From NCBI RefSeq assembly GCF_004146235.1, contig NZ_SELO01000004.1:183339-247338 (forward strand): 64,000 nt of DNA, read 5' to 3'. The stretch is from Tropicimonas sp. IMCC6043 (lineage in GTDB: Bacteria > Pseudomonadota > Alphaproteobacteria > Rhodobacterales > Rhodobacteraceae). Positions 1 to 10,852 of the stretch are shown here, one piece after another (within the stretch, counting starts at the first letter, position 1; each line of letters begins with the position of its first letter). The notes beneath the pieces are model-generated. The model was not told the origin of the DNA, did not search any database, and saw nothing but the letters and a program-made list of their open reading frames with translations. The position numbers were made by a program, and so were the translations under genes.

Positions 1-119
1 TGCTCGGGATGGCCGAGCGCGGCGAGCAGGCGGTGGGTTCGGTCGAGCGAAAGGTCGATCTCGCGCGGGTGCAGTTCCGTCATCTGCGCCAGCAGGGCGG
101 CGCTATTGGTCGTGGTCAC
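1..119 (-). CDS. folC: Bifunctional folylpolyglutamate/dihydrofolate synthase, N-terminal fragment
   Basis: Only the first 39 or so codons lie in the window; the gene continues past its left edge. The translation has the N-terminal pattern of alphaproteobacterial FolC ([12 protein letters not shown] followed by LLAALGHPE), the region before the Mur-ligase ATP-binding domain. FolC adds glutamate to folates and, in the bifunctional form, makes dihydrofolate from dihydropteroate. The start is GTG at 119, and its GTGA overlaps the accD stop codon, so the two are translationally coupled. accD-folC is a common gene order in Proteobacteria, which supports the call. Confidence 0.75.
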   Translation of the reverse strand, partial: MTTTNSAALLAQMTELHPREIDLSLDRTHRLLAALGHPE

Positions 120-1075
120 GCTGTCTGTTCCGGCTCCGCGGAGGGCTCGGCCGGTTCGGCAGGGCTCTGGGCCGGCGGCAACGCGGCGACATCGGTCGGT
201 GCCGGAAGGTCGCCCTTGACCGCTGGCGGCAGGCCGAGCAGCAGCCGGGTAATGGTAATCAGTTCGTCGCGCATCGCCTTGCGATGGGTGACGCGGTCGA
301 GCATGCCGTGTTCGAGCAGGTATTCGGCGCTCTGGAAGCCTTCGGGAAGTTTCTCGCGGATGGTCTGCTCGATGACCCGCGGCCCCGCGAAGCAGATCAG
401 CGCGCCGGGCTCGGCAATCTGGACATCGCCGAGCATGGCATAGCTGGCGGTCACCCCGCCTGTGGTCGGGTCGGTCAGCACGACGATATAGGGAAGGCCC
501 GCCTCGCGCAGCATCTCCACCGCGACAGTGGTCCGCGGCATCTGCATGAGGCTCAGGATCCCTTCCTGCATCCGCGCGCCGCCGGCGGCGGAGAACAGGA
601 TCAGCGGCCGGCGCAGTTCGACGGCACGCGTCACCGCGGCGATGATCGCATTGCCGACATACATGCCCATCGAGCCGCCCATGAAGGTGAAGTCCTGGGC
701 CGCGGCGATCACCGGCGTGCGTCCCATCTCGCCTTCGGCGACCAGCATCGCCTCATGCTCGCCGGTCTTCTTCTGGGCCGCTTTCAGTCGGTCGGGGTAG
801 CGTTTCTGGTCGCGGAAATGAAGCGGATCCGGAACCGGCTCGGGCACCGCGACCTCGGTATAGACGCCGCCGTCGAAGAGATCGGCAAAGCGGTCTCGCG
901 GCGTGATCGCCATGTGGTGTTCGCAACTGGTGCAGACGTTGAGATTGTCCCTGAGTTCGCGGTGGAACAGCATCGTCCCGCATTCGGGGCATTTGCTCCA
1001 CAGATTCTCCGGCATCTCGCGGCGGGAGAAGAGCGAGTTGATCTTCGGGCGAACGTAGTTGGAAATCCAGTTCAT
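116..1075 (-). CDS. accD: Acetyl-CoA carboxylase carboxyltransferase subunit beta
   Basis: AccD pairs with AccA to move the carboxyl group from carboxybiotin to acetyl-CoA, giving malonyl-CoA for fatty acid synthesis in the cytoplasm. The 319-residue protein has the N-terminal zinc ribbon with cysteines at 29, 32, 48 and 51 (CPEC and CTSC), then the crotonase-like carboxyltransferase core with conserved stretches such as [20 protein letters not shown] and [11 protein letters not shown]. Its length fits the family; the last 30 or so residues are a low-complexity Pro/Ala/Glu tail. The stop codon overlaps the GTG start of folC by 4 bases. Confidence 0.96.
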   Translation of the reverse strand: MNWISNYVRPKINSLFSRREMPENLWSKCPECGTMLFHRELRDNLNVCTSCEHHMAITPRDRFADLFDGGVYTEVAVPEPVPDPLHFRDQKRYPDRLKAAQKKTGEHEAMLVAEGEMGRTPVIAAAQDFTFMGGSMGMYVGNAIIAAVTRAVELRRPLILFSAAGGARMQEGILSLMQMPRTTVAVEMLREAGLPYIVVLTDPTTGGVTASYAMLGDVQIAEPGALICFAGPRVIEQTIREKLPEGFQSAEYLLEHGMLDRVTHRKAMRDELITITRLLLGLPPAVKGDLPAPTDVAALPPAQSPAEPAEPSAEPEQTA

Positions 1076-1142
1076 CGGGGTCTTTCTTCGCCGGTTGCCG
1101 CCCTCAGATAGGACCCTGCGGCGACAAATGCAAATGCTCTGC

Positions 1143-2063
1143 TCAGCGGGTAAGCAAGCGTCGGGTGAGCCACCAGACCAGCAGCAGGAAGCCGAGCGAC
1201 AGGGCGAGGCCGAGCGCCTGCGGGCTTAGCGCGTCGTCGGGCGCGGGCGAGACATAAAGCGCGAGGCCGGTGATCGTATCGCCCGTTGCGACCGCGAGCA
1301 GGCCGAAGAGATTGTTGCCGAAATGCAGGCCCATTGCGGCACCGAGGTTGCCGGTCTGCTCGGTGAGATCGGCGGCGGCGAGGCCGAAGACCAGCGCCGA
1401 GGCCAGGATGAAGGGCAGGGCTGGTCCGGCGGCGGGCGAGTAGTGCAACGAGGCGAAGACGAGCGCCGGCAGGCCCATCCAGATCCAGCGCGCAGCGAAT
1501 CGGGCTGCAAGCTGCTGTTGCAGGTAGCCGCGGAAAAGCAGCTCCTCGGCGGCGGTCTGCACGAAGATCAGCGGCAACGCGAAGGGCAGGTAGCCGAGCC
1601 AGCGCTCGAGCGGCAGGTTGGGTGCCGGGTCCTCGAGCATAAAGCCCAGGCCGATGAGCGCCAGGTAGATCGGCACCAGCACGGCGAGCGCTGTCAGGAA
1701 GCCGTCGAACCAGTCGCGTGTTGGACCGAAGAGCGAGCCCGGACCGCGGAAGTGAAACGCGGCGGCCGCGAGCATCGGGCCGACGAACAGCCCGGCGAAA
1801 GTGATGAGGACGAGGAACACGGCGAAAGGCGTGTCGATACCGCCATAGCCCTGCGCCGCGGCCTGGATGCGGGTCAGCGCGGCCGTGGTCGCCACGGTGT
1901 TCATCGGGTCGATCAGACCGGCGATGGCGACAACCCCACCGATCAGCATTGCCGCAGCGGAGAGAAAGACGAAGCCGATGAGGAGCAGGCCGAGGCCCAG
2001 CCGCCAGAGCTGCGGATAGAGCTTTGCCTCTTCGATCGAGGCTTCGAATTGTCCATTGCGCAT
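1143..2063 (-). CDS. CPBP family intramembrane metalloprotease (copy 1)
   Basis: This 306-residue multi-pass membrane protein belongs to the CPBP/Abi family, related to the CAAX prenyl protease Rce1. Three family motifs are visible: [12 protein letters not shown] with the paired glutamates at 173-174, FASLHYSP with the second-motif histidine, and HFGNN near the C-terminus. The first residues (MRNGQFEAS) are cytoplasmic and a hydrophobic segment follows at once, so the ATG at 2063 is preferred to the much longer upstream reading frame. It lies 77 bases downstream of a second CPBP gene and shares the string EL(L/V)[13 protein letters not shown] with it. The substrate is unknown; the family includes CAAX-type and bacteriocin-immunity proteases. 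Confidence 0.85.
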   Translation of the reverse strand: MRNGQFEASIEEAKLYPQLWRLGLGLLLIGFVFLSAAAMLIGGVVAIAGLIDPMNTVATTAALTRIQAAAQGYGGIDTPFAVFLVLITFAGLFVGPMLAAAAFHFRGPGSLFGPTRDWFDGFLTALAVLVPIYLALIGLGFMLEDPAPNLPLERWLGYLPFALPLIFVQTAAEELLFRGYLQQQLAARFAARWIWMGLPALVFASLHYSPAAGPALPFILASALVFGLAAADLTEQTGNLGAAMGLHFGNNLFGLLAVATGDTITGLALYVSPAPDDALSPQALGLALSLGFLLLVWWLTRRLLTR

Positions 2064-2140
2064 GGCGGGCTCCGCGGCGGTGTCGGTGTCGATGTCGCGG
2101 TCGAGAGGTAGCGTGGGGCCGGCCGGGGCGCAATCCGCAC

Positions 2141-3031
2141 TCAGACTTTGAGCGCCAGCCGTGCCGCCAGCCAGCCGCAGAGCAGCGTGGCGAATTCGGG
2201 GAGCATGGTGGAGGCGATGCGCGGGTCGTCCATCGCCATCGGCAGGTGGTAGAGCGCGAGCCCGGAGCCCGGCCCCGCCAGCGAGGTGACGAGAACGGCG
2301 ATGACATTGTTGGCGAAATGGAAGCCGAACGCGGCTCCGATGGAGCCGGTCCGTGCGGTGAGATCCGCCGCCGCGAGGCCGAAGGCAAACGCCCAGAGCG
2401 CGAAGAGCGTGGCGTTGTCGCCCGCCGTCGCGGGCGAGAGATGCGACAGGGCGAACAGCGCGGCGGGCCCGACCATCCAGAGCGGCAGGTCGGGGAAGCG
2501 GGCGGCAAGTTGCTGCTGGAGGTAGCCGCGAAAGACCAGCTCTTCGGTCCCTGCCTGCAATGCGATGGCGGTGAGCGAGATCGGCAGGAGCGCGATCCAG
2601 CTTCGGCGCGAAAGGCCGTCGTTGCGAACAAGCTCGACGCTCTGCGGCAGCAGGATCGTCAGAAGGAGGTAGAGCGCGCCGACCGCGAGGGTCACCCGGA
2701 GCGCGTCCGAGGCCACGGCGGCGAGGGGGCCGAAAAGCGTCGCCGGGCTGCGTCGATGAATCGTGGTGGTCACCATCGCCAGGCCGAGCGCAAAGAAAGC
2801 GAAGGTCGCAAGGATGTAGAGCGTGGCGGCGGGACTCGATGTGTCGAAACTGGTGGCGTCGATGAGCGCCCGGGTCAGGTCGGGCCCGATCACGTTCGAG
2901 AGCAGCGCAAAAAAGAGCTGGTAGAGCGCCAATCCAGCCATGAAGGTGAGGGCGACGCCGAGGCCGGTGCGCCACAACTCGGACGTGCCGATCGCGGGGG
3001 CGACGAAGTATTTCAGAGCATCGTAGCGCAT
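2141..3031 (-). CDS. CPBP family intramembrane metalloprotease (copy 2)
   Basis: This 296-residue multi-pass membrane protein is a paralogue of the next gene downstream. It carries [17 protein letters not shown] with the paired glutamates at 163-164, FALSHLSP as the second motif and FHFANN as the third. The ATG at 3031 is preceded by a strong AAGGGGG ribosome-binding site in the TCCAAAGGGGGCCGCG stretch, which decides the start against longer in-frame options. The two genes are probably co-transcribed and arose by tandem duplication. The catalytic glutamates and histidines are intact in both, so neither looks like a decaying copy. Target protein and physiological role are not evident. Confidence 0.85.
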   Translation of the reverse strand: MRYDALKYFVAPAIGTSELWRTGLGVALTFMAGLALYQLFFALLSNVIGPDLTRALIDATSFDTSSPAATLYILATFAFFALGLAMVTTTIHRRSPATLFGPLAAVASDALRVTLAVGALYLLLTILLPQSVELVRNDGLSRRSWIALLPISLTAIALQAGTEELVFRGYLQQQLAARFPDLPLWMVGPAALFALSHLSPATAGDNATLFALWAFAFGLAAADLTARTGSIGAAFGFHFANNVIAVLVTSLAGPGSGLALYHLPMAMDDPRIASTMLPEFATLLCGWLAARLALKV

Positions 3032-3204
3032 CGCGGCCCCCTTTGGAGCCAGAGGTAGGCGGTTCCGCGCAGCCTTGCAACGGTGGCCCGTGCCATCGCC
3101 TGAGCCGGAAGCCGCGCATGCTCGCAGTGATCCGTTGCTCCGCGCCTTTGAAATCTGTAGCGTCCCGAAACGGCAGTGGACAGGCAGACAGGCGGGCAAC
3201 GGAC

Positions 3205-3849
3205 ATGACGGCCGGATTCTATCACCACGATCTTTTCTGGGCGGCTCTGCTGGGCCTGTCGTTTATCTGTGCCGCGACGCTGGCTCAGGCTGCGACGCTG
3301 CGCGGCGAGAGCGACGGGCTGGCGGCGCAGACCCGCCTGCCGGTCACCGGATCCTCCGTCGTGGTCGCCGCCCCGCGCGGTTATTGCATCGATCCCCTGG
3401 CCTCGATCGAGGGCGCGCGGGCGGCTTTTGTGCTCATGGCCTCCTGCCACTCGGTCACCGGCGATCGTCGCGCGCCACACCCGGCGATTCGCGGCCTGCT
3501 CACGGCCAGCGTAGACGGCAGCCGAAACGAGTTGCCCAGCCCGCGTGAACTCGGCCGCTACTTCGCCTCCGAAGCAGGGCGTGCTGCGCTTGCACGCTCG
3601 GGCGACGCCGCCGCGACCGAACTCGGCGCGAGTTTCAGTCGCAACGGGGTGTTCTTCCTTCAGGCGCGCGAGACCGGCGGCGACCCGGCATTCGGCGGGC
3701 GGAGCTGGCGCGCGGTCTTCGAGTTGAACGGACGGATGGTCACTGCCACCTTCCGGGACCTCGCCGGCTTTCCGGTGACCGCCGATGAAGGGTTCCGCGC
3801 GGTGGGTGAGCTGGTCGAGGAGATCCGGGCCGCGAGTCCCGTCCGCTAG
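3205..3849 (+). CDS. Exported conserved hypothetical protein
   Basis: A 214-residue protein whose first 29 residues form a signal peptide (hydrophobic core FWAALLGLSFICAA, cleavage likely after LAQA), so it probably sits in the periplasm or is anchored outside. The mature part contains RGYCIDP and a second cysteine in MASCHS, which could form a disulfide, but no catalytic motif I recognise. The ATG at 3205 is chosen because the signal peptide begins there; the frame is open further upstream to 3043, where it would overlap the divergent CPBP promoter. The gene is divergent from the CPBP pair and followed by a 312-base non-coding stretch. Similar unnamed proteins are, from memory, common in Rhodobacterales; no function is proposed. 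Confidence 0.7.
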   Translation: MTAGFYHHDLFWAALLGLSFICAATLAQAATLRGESDGLAAQTRLPVTGSSVVVAAPRGYCIDPLASIEGARAAFVLMASCHSVTGDRRAPHPAIRGLLTASVDGSRNELPSPRELGRYFASEAGRAALARSGDAAATELGASFSRNGVFFLQARETGGDPAFGGRSWRAVFELNGRMVTATFRDLAGFPVTADEGFRAVGELVEEIRAASPVR

Positions 3850-6186
<2,337 letters not shown>

Positions 6187-6365
6187 CGCCGCGCAGAGCC
6201 GTCCTTCGGCACCGGGACCCAAAAGCGCCTCGAAGTTGCCCAAGTGTTTCCGGAGACACGACGATGCCCGATGAAATCCAGACATTGTCGGTTGATCGCC
6301 CCAATCGTGCCGAAATCCGAACCGATAACCGGGGCGTTACGTCATGACCGCGTGAGGACCACCTG

Positions 6366-7271
6366 ATGGATCGCCTGACCGAAATGGAAGCTTTTGCCAC
6401 CGTGGTGGACCAGGGCGGATTCACCGATGCAGCCAAGAAGATGGGAATCTCCAAGTCGGCCGTGTCGAAACATGTTTCCTCGCTCGAGGCGCGACTCGGT
6501 GCGCGCCTGCTCAATCGCACCACCCGCCGCGTATCGCCGACCGAGATCGGCCTGGCCTATTACGACCGGGCCCGCCGCGTTCTCAACGATGCCGGCGAGG
6601 CCGATGCGCTCGTCACCTCGATGCAGTCGGCGCCCTCGGGGCTCTTGCGCATATCGGTGGCGACAGATTTCGGGGTCAATCATCTCTCGCCGATCCTTGG
6701 CGACTTCCTCCAGGAATACCCCGACATCACCGTCAACATGATCCTGAACAACCGCTACGTCGAGCTGATCTCTGAAGGGTTCGACATGGCAATCCGGATC
6801 GGCGAACTCGAGGATTCCACGCTGCGCGCCCGCAAGTTGACCGAAACCAGCAAGCGGATGATCGCCAGCCCGGCCTATTTCACGAAATATGGCCGTCCGG
6901 AGAAGATCGACGATCTGAACGAGCACAAGCTTCTGCATTACTCGAACCAGTCGAACGGCAATGTCTGGAAGCTGACGGCGCCCTCCGGCGAGAAGCGCCA
7001 GGTGCGCACCGCAGGGTGGTTGACCGTCAATGACGGGCAGTCGCTGCTGAACGCGGCCGTGTCCGGCCTAGGCATCGCCTATCTGCCGAGCTTCCTCTAT
7101 GCCGACGCAATGCGTGCCGGGCTGGTCGAGGAGGCGATCCCGGATCTGCCGCGCGAACCACTCGGCATCTACGCCGTCTATCCGCCCGGCCGGTTCACCC
7201 AGCCAAAGGTCCGCGCTTTCATCGATTTCCTGGTCCGCAGCTTTGCGGAGAAGGCTCCCGAAGTCTGGTAG
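6366..7271 (+). CDS. LysR family transcriptional regulator
   Basis: This 301-residue protein has the standard LysR layout: an N-terminal winged helix-turn-helix (ATVVDQGGFTDAAKKMGISK, then VSKHVSSLEARLGARLLNRTT) and a C-terminal periplasmic-binding-protein-like effector domain from about residue 90. It resembles the CrgA/DsdC-like LTTR subgroup with the core SGLLRISVATDFGVNHLSP. LysR proteins bind as tetramers near the promoter of a target gene, often divergent or adjacent. Here the neighbour is fadH upstream in the same direction, so the target cannot be read from divergent arrangement. A strong intrinsic terminator follows 25 bases after the stop. Confidence 0.9.
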   Translation: MDRLTEMEAFATVVDQGGFTDAAKKMGISKSAVSKHVSSLEARLGARLLNRTTRRVSPTEIGLAYYDRARRVLNDAGEADALVTSMQSAPSGLLRISVATDFGVNHLSPILGDFLQEYPDITVNMILNNRYVELISEGFDMAIRIGELEDSTLRARKLTETSKRMIASPAYFTKYGRPEKIDDLNEHKLLHYSNQSNGNVWKLTAPSGEKRQVRTAGWLTVNDGQSLLNAAVSGLGIAYLPSFLYADAMRAGLVEEAIPDLPREPLGIYAVYPPGRFTQPKVRAFIDFLVRSFAEKAPEVW

Positions 7272-7295
7272 CAGTCGCGTTGATGTGAGAAGACC

Positions 7296-7322
7296 TGGCC
7301 GGGGAAGACCCGGCCATTTTTT
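7296..7322 (+). terminator. Rho-independent terminator after the LysR gene
   Basis: A perfect 8-bp stem TGGCCGGG/CCCGGCCA with a GAAGA loop is followed directly by six T residues. It sits between convergent genes: the T-run is on the plus strand, so it ends the LysR transcript. The other strand has only a weak AAAAAA side, not a T-run after the stem, so it is less likely to serve the OmpA-domain gene. Confidence 0.92.
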
Positions 7323-7324
7323 GT

Positions 7325-8317
7325 TCACCCCTCGCCGTCGACGATCACCTCGACCCGACGATTGGCGCTGCGGCCCGCGTCAGTCCGGTTCGAGGCCAGG
7401 GGCGCGAGATAGCCCACACCCTCGGCCGAGACGCGCGACCCGTCGACGCCGAATTCCTCGCGCAACCGCTCACCAACCGCCTGCGCGCGCTTGCGCGAAA
7501 GGGCGATATTGCTGTCGAGCGCGCCTTCGGTGTCGCTATGGCCGACCAGCACGACCGTCTTCCCGGGGTGCCGTGTGAGCCAGTCGGCAAGCGCGGCGAG
7601 CGACGCGAAGGGTTTCGCTGCGAGGCGCGAAGACCCGGTCTCGAAGGTGAGGTCCGAAAGCACCGCGCGGCCGGATCGATCGAGACTGTCTGCGAGGTCG
7701 CCCGGCGGCGGCATGTTGGAGGACGGCGCAGCGAGCGCGCCGTATTCGCGGTGCGGACGGGCGCGCGGTGCTCCGGCGGCCGGGTTGTCCAAGCTCTTGA
7801 CGCCAGCAGCCTGCGGGTCCGACGGGCCGACCCAAGTGATGTGGATGAAGCCGCGTTCTTCGGTCCGGCTCACTAGCAGCGCGACATATTCGGCCTGTGC
7901 GCCGGTTCCTCGTGCCATCAGCACGTAGCGGAAATCTCCGAGATCGACATGCATTGCCGGTTCCGGAAGCAGGTCCAGCGCGTAACGGAACTCGAAGCCG
8001 CCGCAAGCTCGGTCGGCGCAGTCGGCGCGGATAGCGAAGCCCTCTTTTGCAAGCCCGTCGCGCAGGGGAGCGAGCAATTGTTCGGTTGTCAGGTCCGAGC
8101 CCGAGACCTGCCAGGCCTGACGGGACATCTCGCCCTCGAGCGAAAGCATCTCGCTGTCCGTCGACCGCATCGGGCCAGCCGGAAGGCTGACGCTGGCCAG
8201 CGCCGCGCGCTCCTCGGCCGCGAGCCGCGCACCGACCGGCAGCCCGGCGAGGTCCGAGACAGCAGGTCCCGCGGCGAGGGCGAGAACCGGAATCAGCAGG
8301 CGGGCAAGTGGTCTCAT
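7325..8317 (-). CDS. OmpA-domain (peptidoglycan-binding) exported protein
   Basis: A 330-residue exported protein. Residues 1-22 form a signal peptide (RPLARLLIPVLALAAGPAVS). The C-terminal third, from about residue 220, is an OmpA-C/MotB-type domain: TFETGSSRLAAK, VVLVGHSDTEGALDSNIALS, RAQAVGERL and NRRVEVIV are its standard blocks, which bind meso-diaminopimelate in peptidoglycan. The middle part (about 40-170) has no catalytic motif I recognise and contains a possible disulfide pair in DCADRACGG. The start at 8317 puts the signal peptide first; an alternative start at 8359 adds 14 residues and would lie 6 bases downstream of the GNAT gene. It may tether the outer membrane or an envelope complex to the wall. 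Confidence 0.85.
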   Translation of the reverse strand: MRPLARLLIPVLALAAGPAVSDLAGLPVGARLAAEERAALASVSLPAGPMRSTDSEMLSLEGEMSRQAWQVSGSDLTTEQLLAPLRDGLAKEGFAIRADCADRACGGFEFRYALDLLPEPAMHVDLGDFRYVLMARGTGAQAEYVALLVSRTEERGFIHITWVGPSDPQAAGVKSLDNPAAGAPRARPHREYGALAAPSSNMPPPGDLADSLDRSGRAVLSDLTFETGSSRLAAKPFASLAALADWLTRHPGKTVVLVGHSDTEGALDSNIALSRKRAQAVGERLREEFGVDGSRVSAEGVGYLAPLASNRTDAGRSANRRVEVIVDGEG

Positions 8318-8365
8318 CCTGTCAGGCGGCACGACCCGCCAACGATGCGTAAGTTGCATCCCAGC

Positions 8366-9109
8366 TCATTGTTTCTCTTCCTTGGACGGCACGGGCTGTT
8401 TCACCCGGTAGTGATAGCTGCCCACGGCCCACATTCCCAGCTTCGCGTAGAGCGCATTGGCGGGCGCATTCTCGCGGGTGACAAGCACCGAGAGCCAGGC
8501 CGCGCCGCGCGATCCGGCCCAGATCGCCGCGCCGCGCATCAGGTGCCGTGCCGTGCCGCTGCGTCGCAGCTGCGGCGTGACTTCCAGCGCGTGGAGCATC
8601 GCGATGTTTCCGTGGATCGCGACGAAGGCGGCGCCGGACGGCTGGTCGGCTGTCCGGCCGAGCAGGGCGGCCTTCGGACCCTGTGCCCGCGCCATCACGG
8701 CCAACCGGTCCGGACCGATGCCGCCCTCCGCCCAGATCTCCTCCTGGATGCGGAGCGGCGGACAGGCGACATGGAATGCCGAAACCGGCGGCGGCGCTTC
8801 GGCAAGCGCTGCGACGGGCGCAAGGTAGATCGTCACCGGATCCTTGATCCGATAACCCGCGGCGTCGAGCGCGGCGTCGAGCGTGGTTTCGTCGGGGCGG
8901 ACCATGACAAGCGGGACCTGACCGAGCCGGGCCTGTGCGGCCTCCATCGCCGGCACCGATGGCGCGCGTCCGAGGGCCGTGGCCGAGGAAACCCGCTGCC
9001 CGCCGCCAGCCCCATCGCGGATGCGCCAGCCGGGGATATCGAGCCTGCGCGCGGCGGGCCATGTCGCTTCGCCGGCGGCAAGAAGCTCCGCGGCGTCGGG
9101 TTCGGTCAC
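8366..9109 (-). CDS. GNAT family N-acetyltransferase
   Basis: A 247-residue protein with a C-terminal GNAT fold: the acetyl-CoA-binding stretch is HALEVTPQLRRSGTARHLM (an R-x-x-G-x-A version of the pyrophosphate loop), followed by LSVLVTRENAPANALYAKLG, typical of motif B. The N-terminal 120 residues are longer than in minimal GNATs and may form a second, degenerate GNAT lobe. The substrate cannot be inferred. The ATG start overlaps the stop of the upstream CinA-like gene by 4 bases (ATGA), so both are in one transcript with the OmpA-domain gene probably following. Confidence 0.85.
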   Translation of the reverse strand: MTEPDAAELLAAGEATWPAARRLDIPGWRIRDGAGGGQRVSSATALGRAPSVPAMEAAQARLGQVPLVMVRPDETTLDAALDAAGYRIKDPVTIYLAPVAALAEAPPPVSAFHVACPPLRIQEEIWAEGGIGPDRLAVMARAQGPKAALLGRTADQPSGAAFVAIHGNIAMLHALEVTPQLRRSGTARHLMRGAAIWAGSRGAAWLSVLVTRENAPANALYAKLGMWAVGSYHYRVKQPVPSKEEKQ

Positions 9110-9837
9110 GCCGGCCCTCCGGACAGGTCTTCGGCAAGGCGGGTCATGGCGGCGTCGATCCGCGCGGCATCGGTGCCGCGGATGACGACATGGGTGCCGT
9201 GCACGCCATCGCGCATGAAGGGATAGGACCCGATGGAGAGGTCGGAGAAATCGTCCGCGAGTTCGGAGAGCGGGGCGGCGATCTCGCCTTCGCCGCGGTC
9301 GATCCGGATCGATTGCGAGAGGATTGGCGCGCCGCCAGTGAGCGCGGGCAGGACCGAGGCGAGCATGGCCTCGAAGATCGCGGGCACGCCGGCCATGACA
9401 TGGACGTTGCCGAGAATGAACCCAGGCGCGGCGGAAATCGGGTTGTCGATGAGCGTGGCGCCGTCGGGGATGCGGGCCATGCGCAGGCGGGCTGCGTTCA
9501 GCTCCTGCCCGGTGGAGTCGTAATGCGCCTCCAGGATCGCGCGGGCATCGGCGCGAATGCCGATCGGTGTCTCGAAGGCGGCTGCGATCGCCTCGGCAGT
9601 GATGTCGTCATGCGTGGGGCCGATGCCGCCGGATGTGAAGACATGGTCATACGTCGCCGCCAGGGCGCGCACGCCAGCGATGATCGCCGCACGGTCGTCT
9701 GCAACCACGCGCACTTCGGTCAGGTCGATGCCGTGCTTGGTCAATTCACAGGCAAGGCGGTGCATGTTGGAATCGCGGGTGCGTCCCGAGAGGATCTCGT
9801 CTCCGATTACCAGCATGGCGGCTGTCGGGTTTGCCAT
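9106..9837 (-). CDS. CinA-like molybdopterin-binding (MoaB/MogA fold) protein
   Basis: A 243-residue cytoplasmic protein matching the N-terminal COG1058 domain of CinA: VIGDEILSGRTRDSN near the start, then FTSGGIGPTHDDIT, the MoaB/MogA-type ligand loop. It lacks the C-terminal nicotinamide-mononucleotide deamidase domain of full CinA (about 400 residues), which is the usual form of this short family in Rhodobacterales. Short COG1058 proteins have been tied to ADP-ribose or FAD hydrolysis, but activity cannot be told from this sequence. The stop overlaps the GNAT start. The gene is 124 bases upstream of phaB on the same strand as read by coordinate. Confidence 0.85.
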   Translation of the reverse strand: MANPTAAMLVIGDEILSGRTRDSNMHRLACELTKHGIDLTEVRVVADDRAAIIAGVRALAATYDHVFTSGGIGPTHDDITAEAIAAAFETPIGIRADARAILEAHYDSTGQELNAARLRMARIPDGATLIDNPISAAPGFILGNVHVMAGVPAIFEAMLASVLPALTGGAPILSQSIRIDRGEGEIAAPLSELADDFSDLSIGSYPFMRDGVHGTHVVIRGTDAARIDAAMTRLAEDLSGGPA

Positions 9838-9961
9838 GGCGCTCTCCTTCGGCTTGGACTCGCCTGCTGGTATAGGCTTCCGCCGGAACGATTTCCAACC
9901 CTCTCGCCCCGGGCGCAGGAGAGCGTCGGGACGCTCTCCTGCTGGAGCCGGTCACGAAAGG

Positions 9962-10684
9962 TCAGACGAAGAACTGGGCGCCGTTCGCGGAGATGGTCGA
10001 GCCGTTGATGAACCCCGAGTCGTCAGACGCCAGGAAGACGACGCAGCGGGCGATTTCCTCCGGTTCGCCCAGTCGGCCGGCGGGGATCTGGGCGATGATG
10101 GACTCCCGCACCTTCTCCGGAATCGCCATCACCATCTCGGTGGCGATGTAGCCAGGGCAGACAGCGTTGGCCGTGATGCCGGCGCGTGCACCCTCCTGCG
10201 CAAGCGACTTCACGATGCCGAGGTCTCCGGCCTTGGTGGCGGCATAGTTCACCTGGGCGAACTGCCCCTTCTGGCCGTTGACCGAGGAAATCACGATCAC
10301 CCGGCCGAACTTCCGCTCGCGCATGCCGGGCCAGACCGGATGAACGGTGTTGAATACGCCGGTCAGATTGGTGTCGATGACCTGGTGCCACTGCTCCTTC
10401 GACATCTTGTGGAACGGCGCGTCGCGCGTGATGCCGGCATTGGCGACGACGATGTCGACCGGGCCGAGATCCTCTTCGACTTTGGCAATTCCCGCAGCGC
10501 TTTCGTCGTAATCGGCGACGTTCCACTTGTAGGTCTTGATACCGGTCTCTTCGGTGAATTTCGCCGCGGCCTCGTCATTCCCCGCATAGGTTGCGGCAAC
10601 GGAATAGCCCGCGTCTTTCAATGCTTTCGAGATGGCGGCGCCAATGCCCCGCGATCCACCGGTAACGAGTGCAACTCTTGCCAT
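9962..10684 (-). CDS. phaB: Acetoacetyl-CoA reductase
   Basis: PhaB reduces acetoacetyl-CoA to (R)-3-hydroxybutyryl-CoA with NADPH, the second step of polyhydroxybutyrate synthesis. The 240-residue short-chain dehydrogenase has the cofactor motif TGGSRGIGAAI at the N-terminus, NAGITRDAPF, the catalytic serine in VISSVNGQKGQ and the YAATK active site, with the C-terminal ISANGAQFFV typical of PhaB. The ATG at 10684 has a clean GGAGG site nine bases upstream (CAGGGAGGAACATC), which rejects the longer open frame. It lies downstream of phaA, separated by a hairpin. Confidence 0.95.
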   Translation of the reverse strand: MARVALVTGGSRGIGAAISKALKDAGYSVAATYAGNDEAAAKFTEETGIKTYKWNVADYDESAAGIAKVEEDLGPVDIVVANAGITRDAPFHKMSKEQWHQVIDTNLTGVFNTVHPVWPGMRERKFGRVIVISSVNGQKGQFAQVNYAATKAGDLGIVKSLAQEGARAGITANAVCPGYIATEMVMAIPEKVRESIIAQIPAGRLGEPEEIARCVVFLASDDSGFINGSTISANGAQFFV

Positions 10685-10799
10685 GATGTTCCTCCCTGTC
10701 TGGCGTCTTGTTCGGCAATTCTGTGTATTAGCCCGAGCCGCATTGCGCAACAATATTACGCCGTTCCGGGCGCTGCGGCGGACTATCCGGATCGTAGAG

Positions 10800-10827
10800 A
10801 AAAGGGCGCCGGTGACGGCGCCCCTTG
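10800..10827 (-). terminator. Terminator-like hairpin between phaA and phaB
   Basis: On the minus strand an AAGGGGCGCCG / CGGCGCCCTTT inverted repeat (one bulged G, TCAC loop) lies 25 bases after the phaA stop and is followed by a short T-rich run. It could end most phaA transcripts or act as a partial attenuator ahead of phaB, which starts 115 bases later. The T-run is short (four T, then CTCT), so efficiency is uncertain. Confidence 0.65.
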
Positions 10828-10852
10828 CAGGTCAGGTTTGTCGCTTTGCGAG

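Noticed and set aside
2141..3199. Longer N-terminal version of the second CPBP protease
   Set aside because: The extra residues are unlike the family and overlap the divergent gene's promoter; the strong ribosome-binding site is at the 3031 start.
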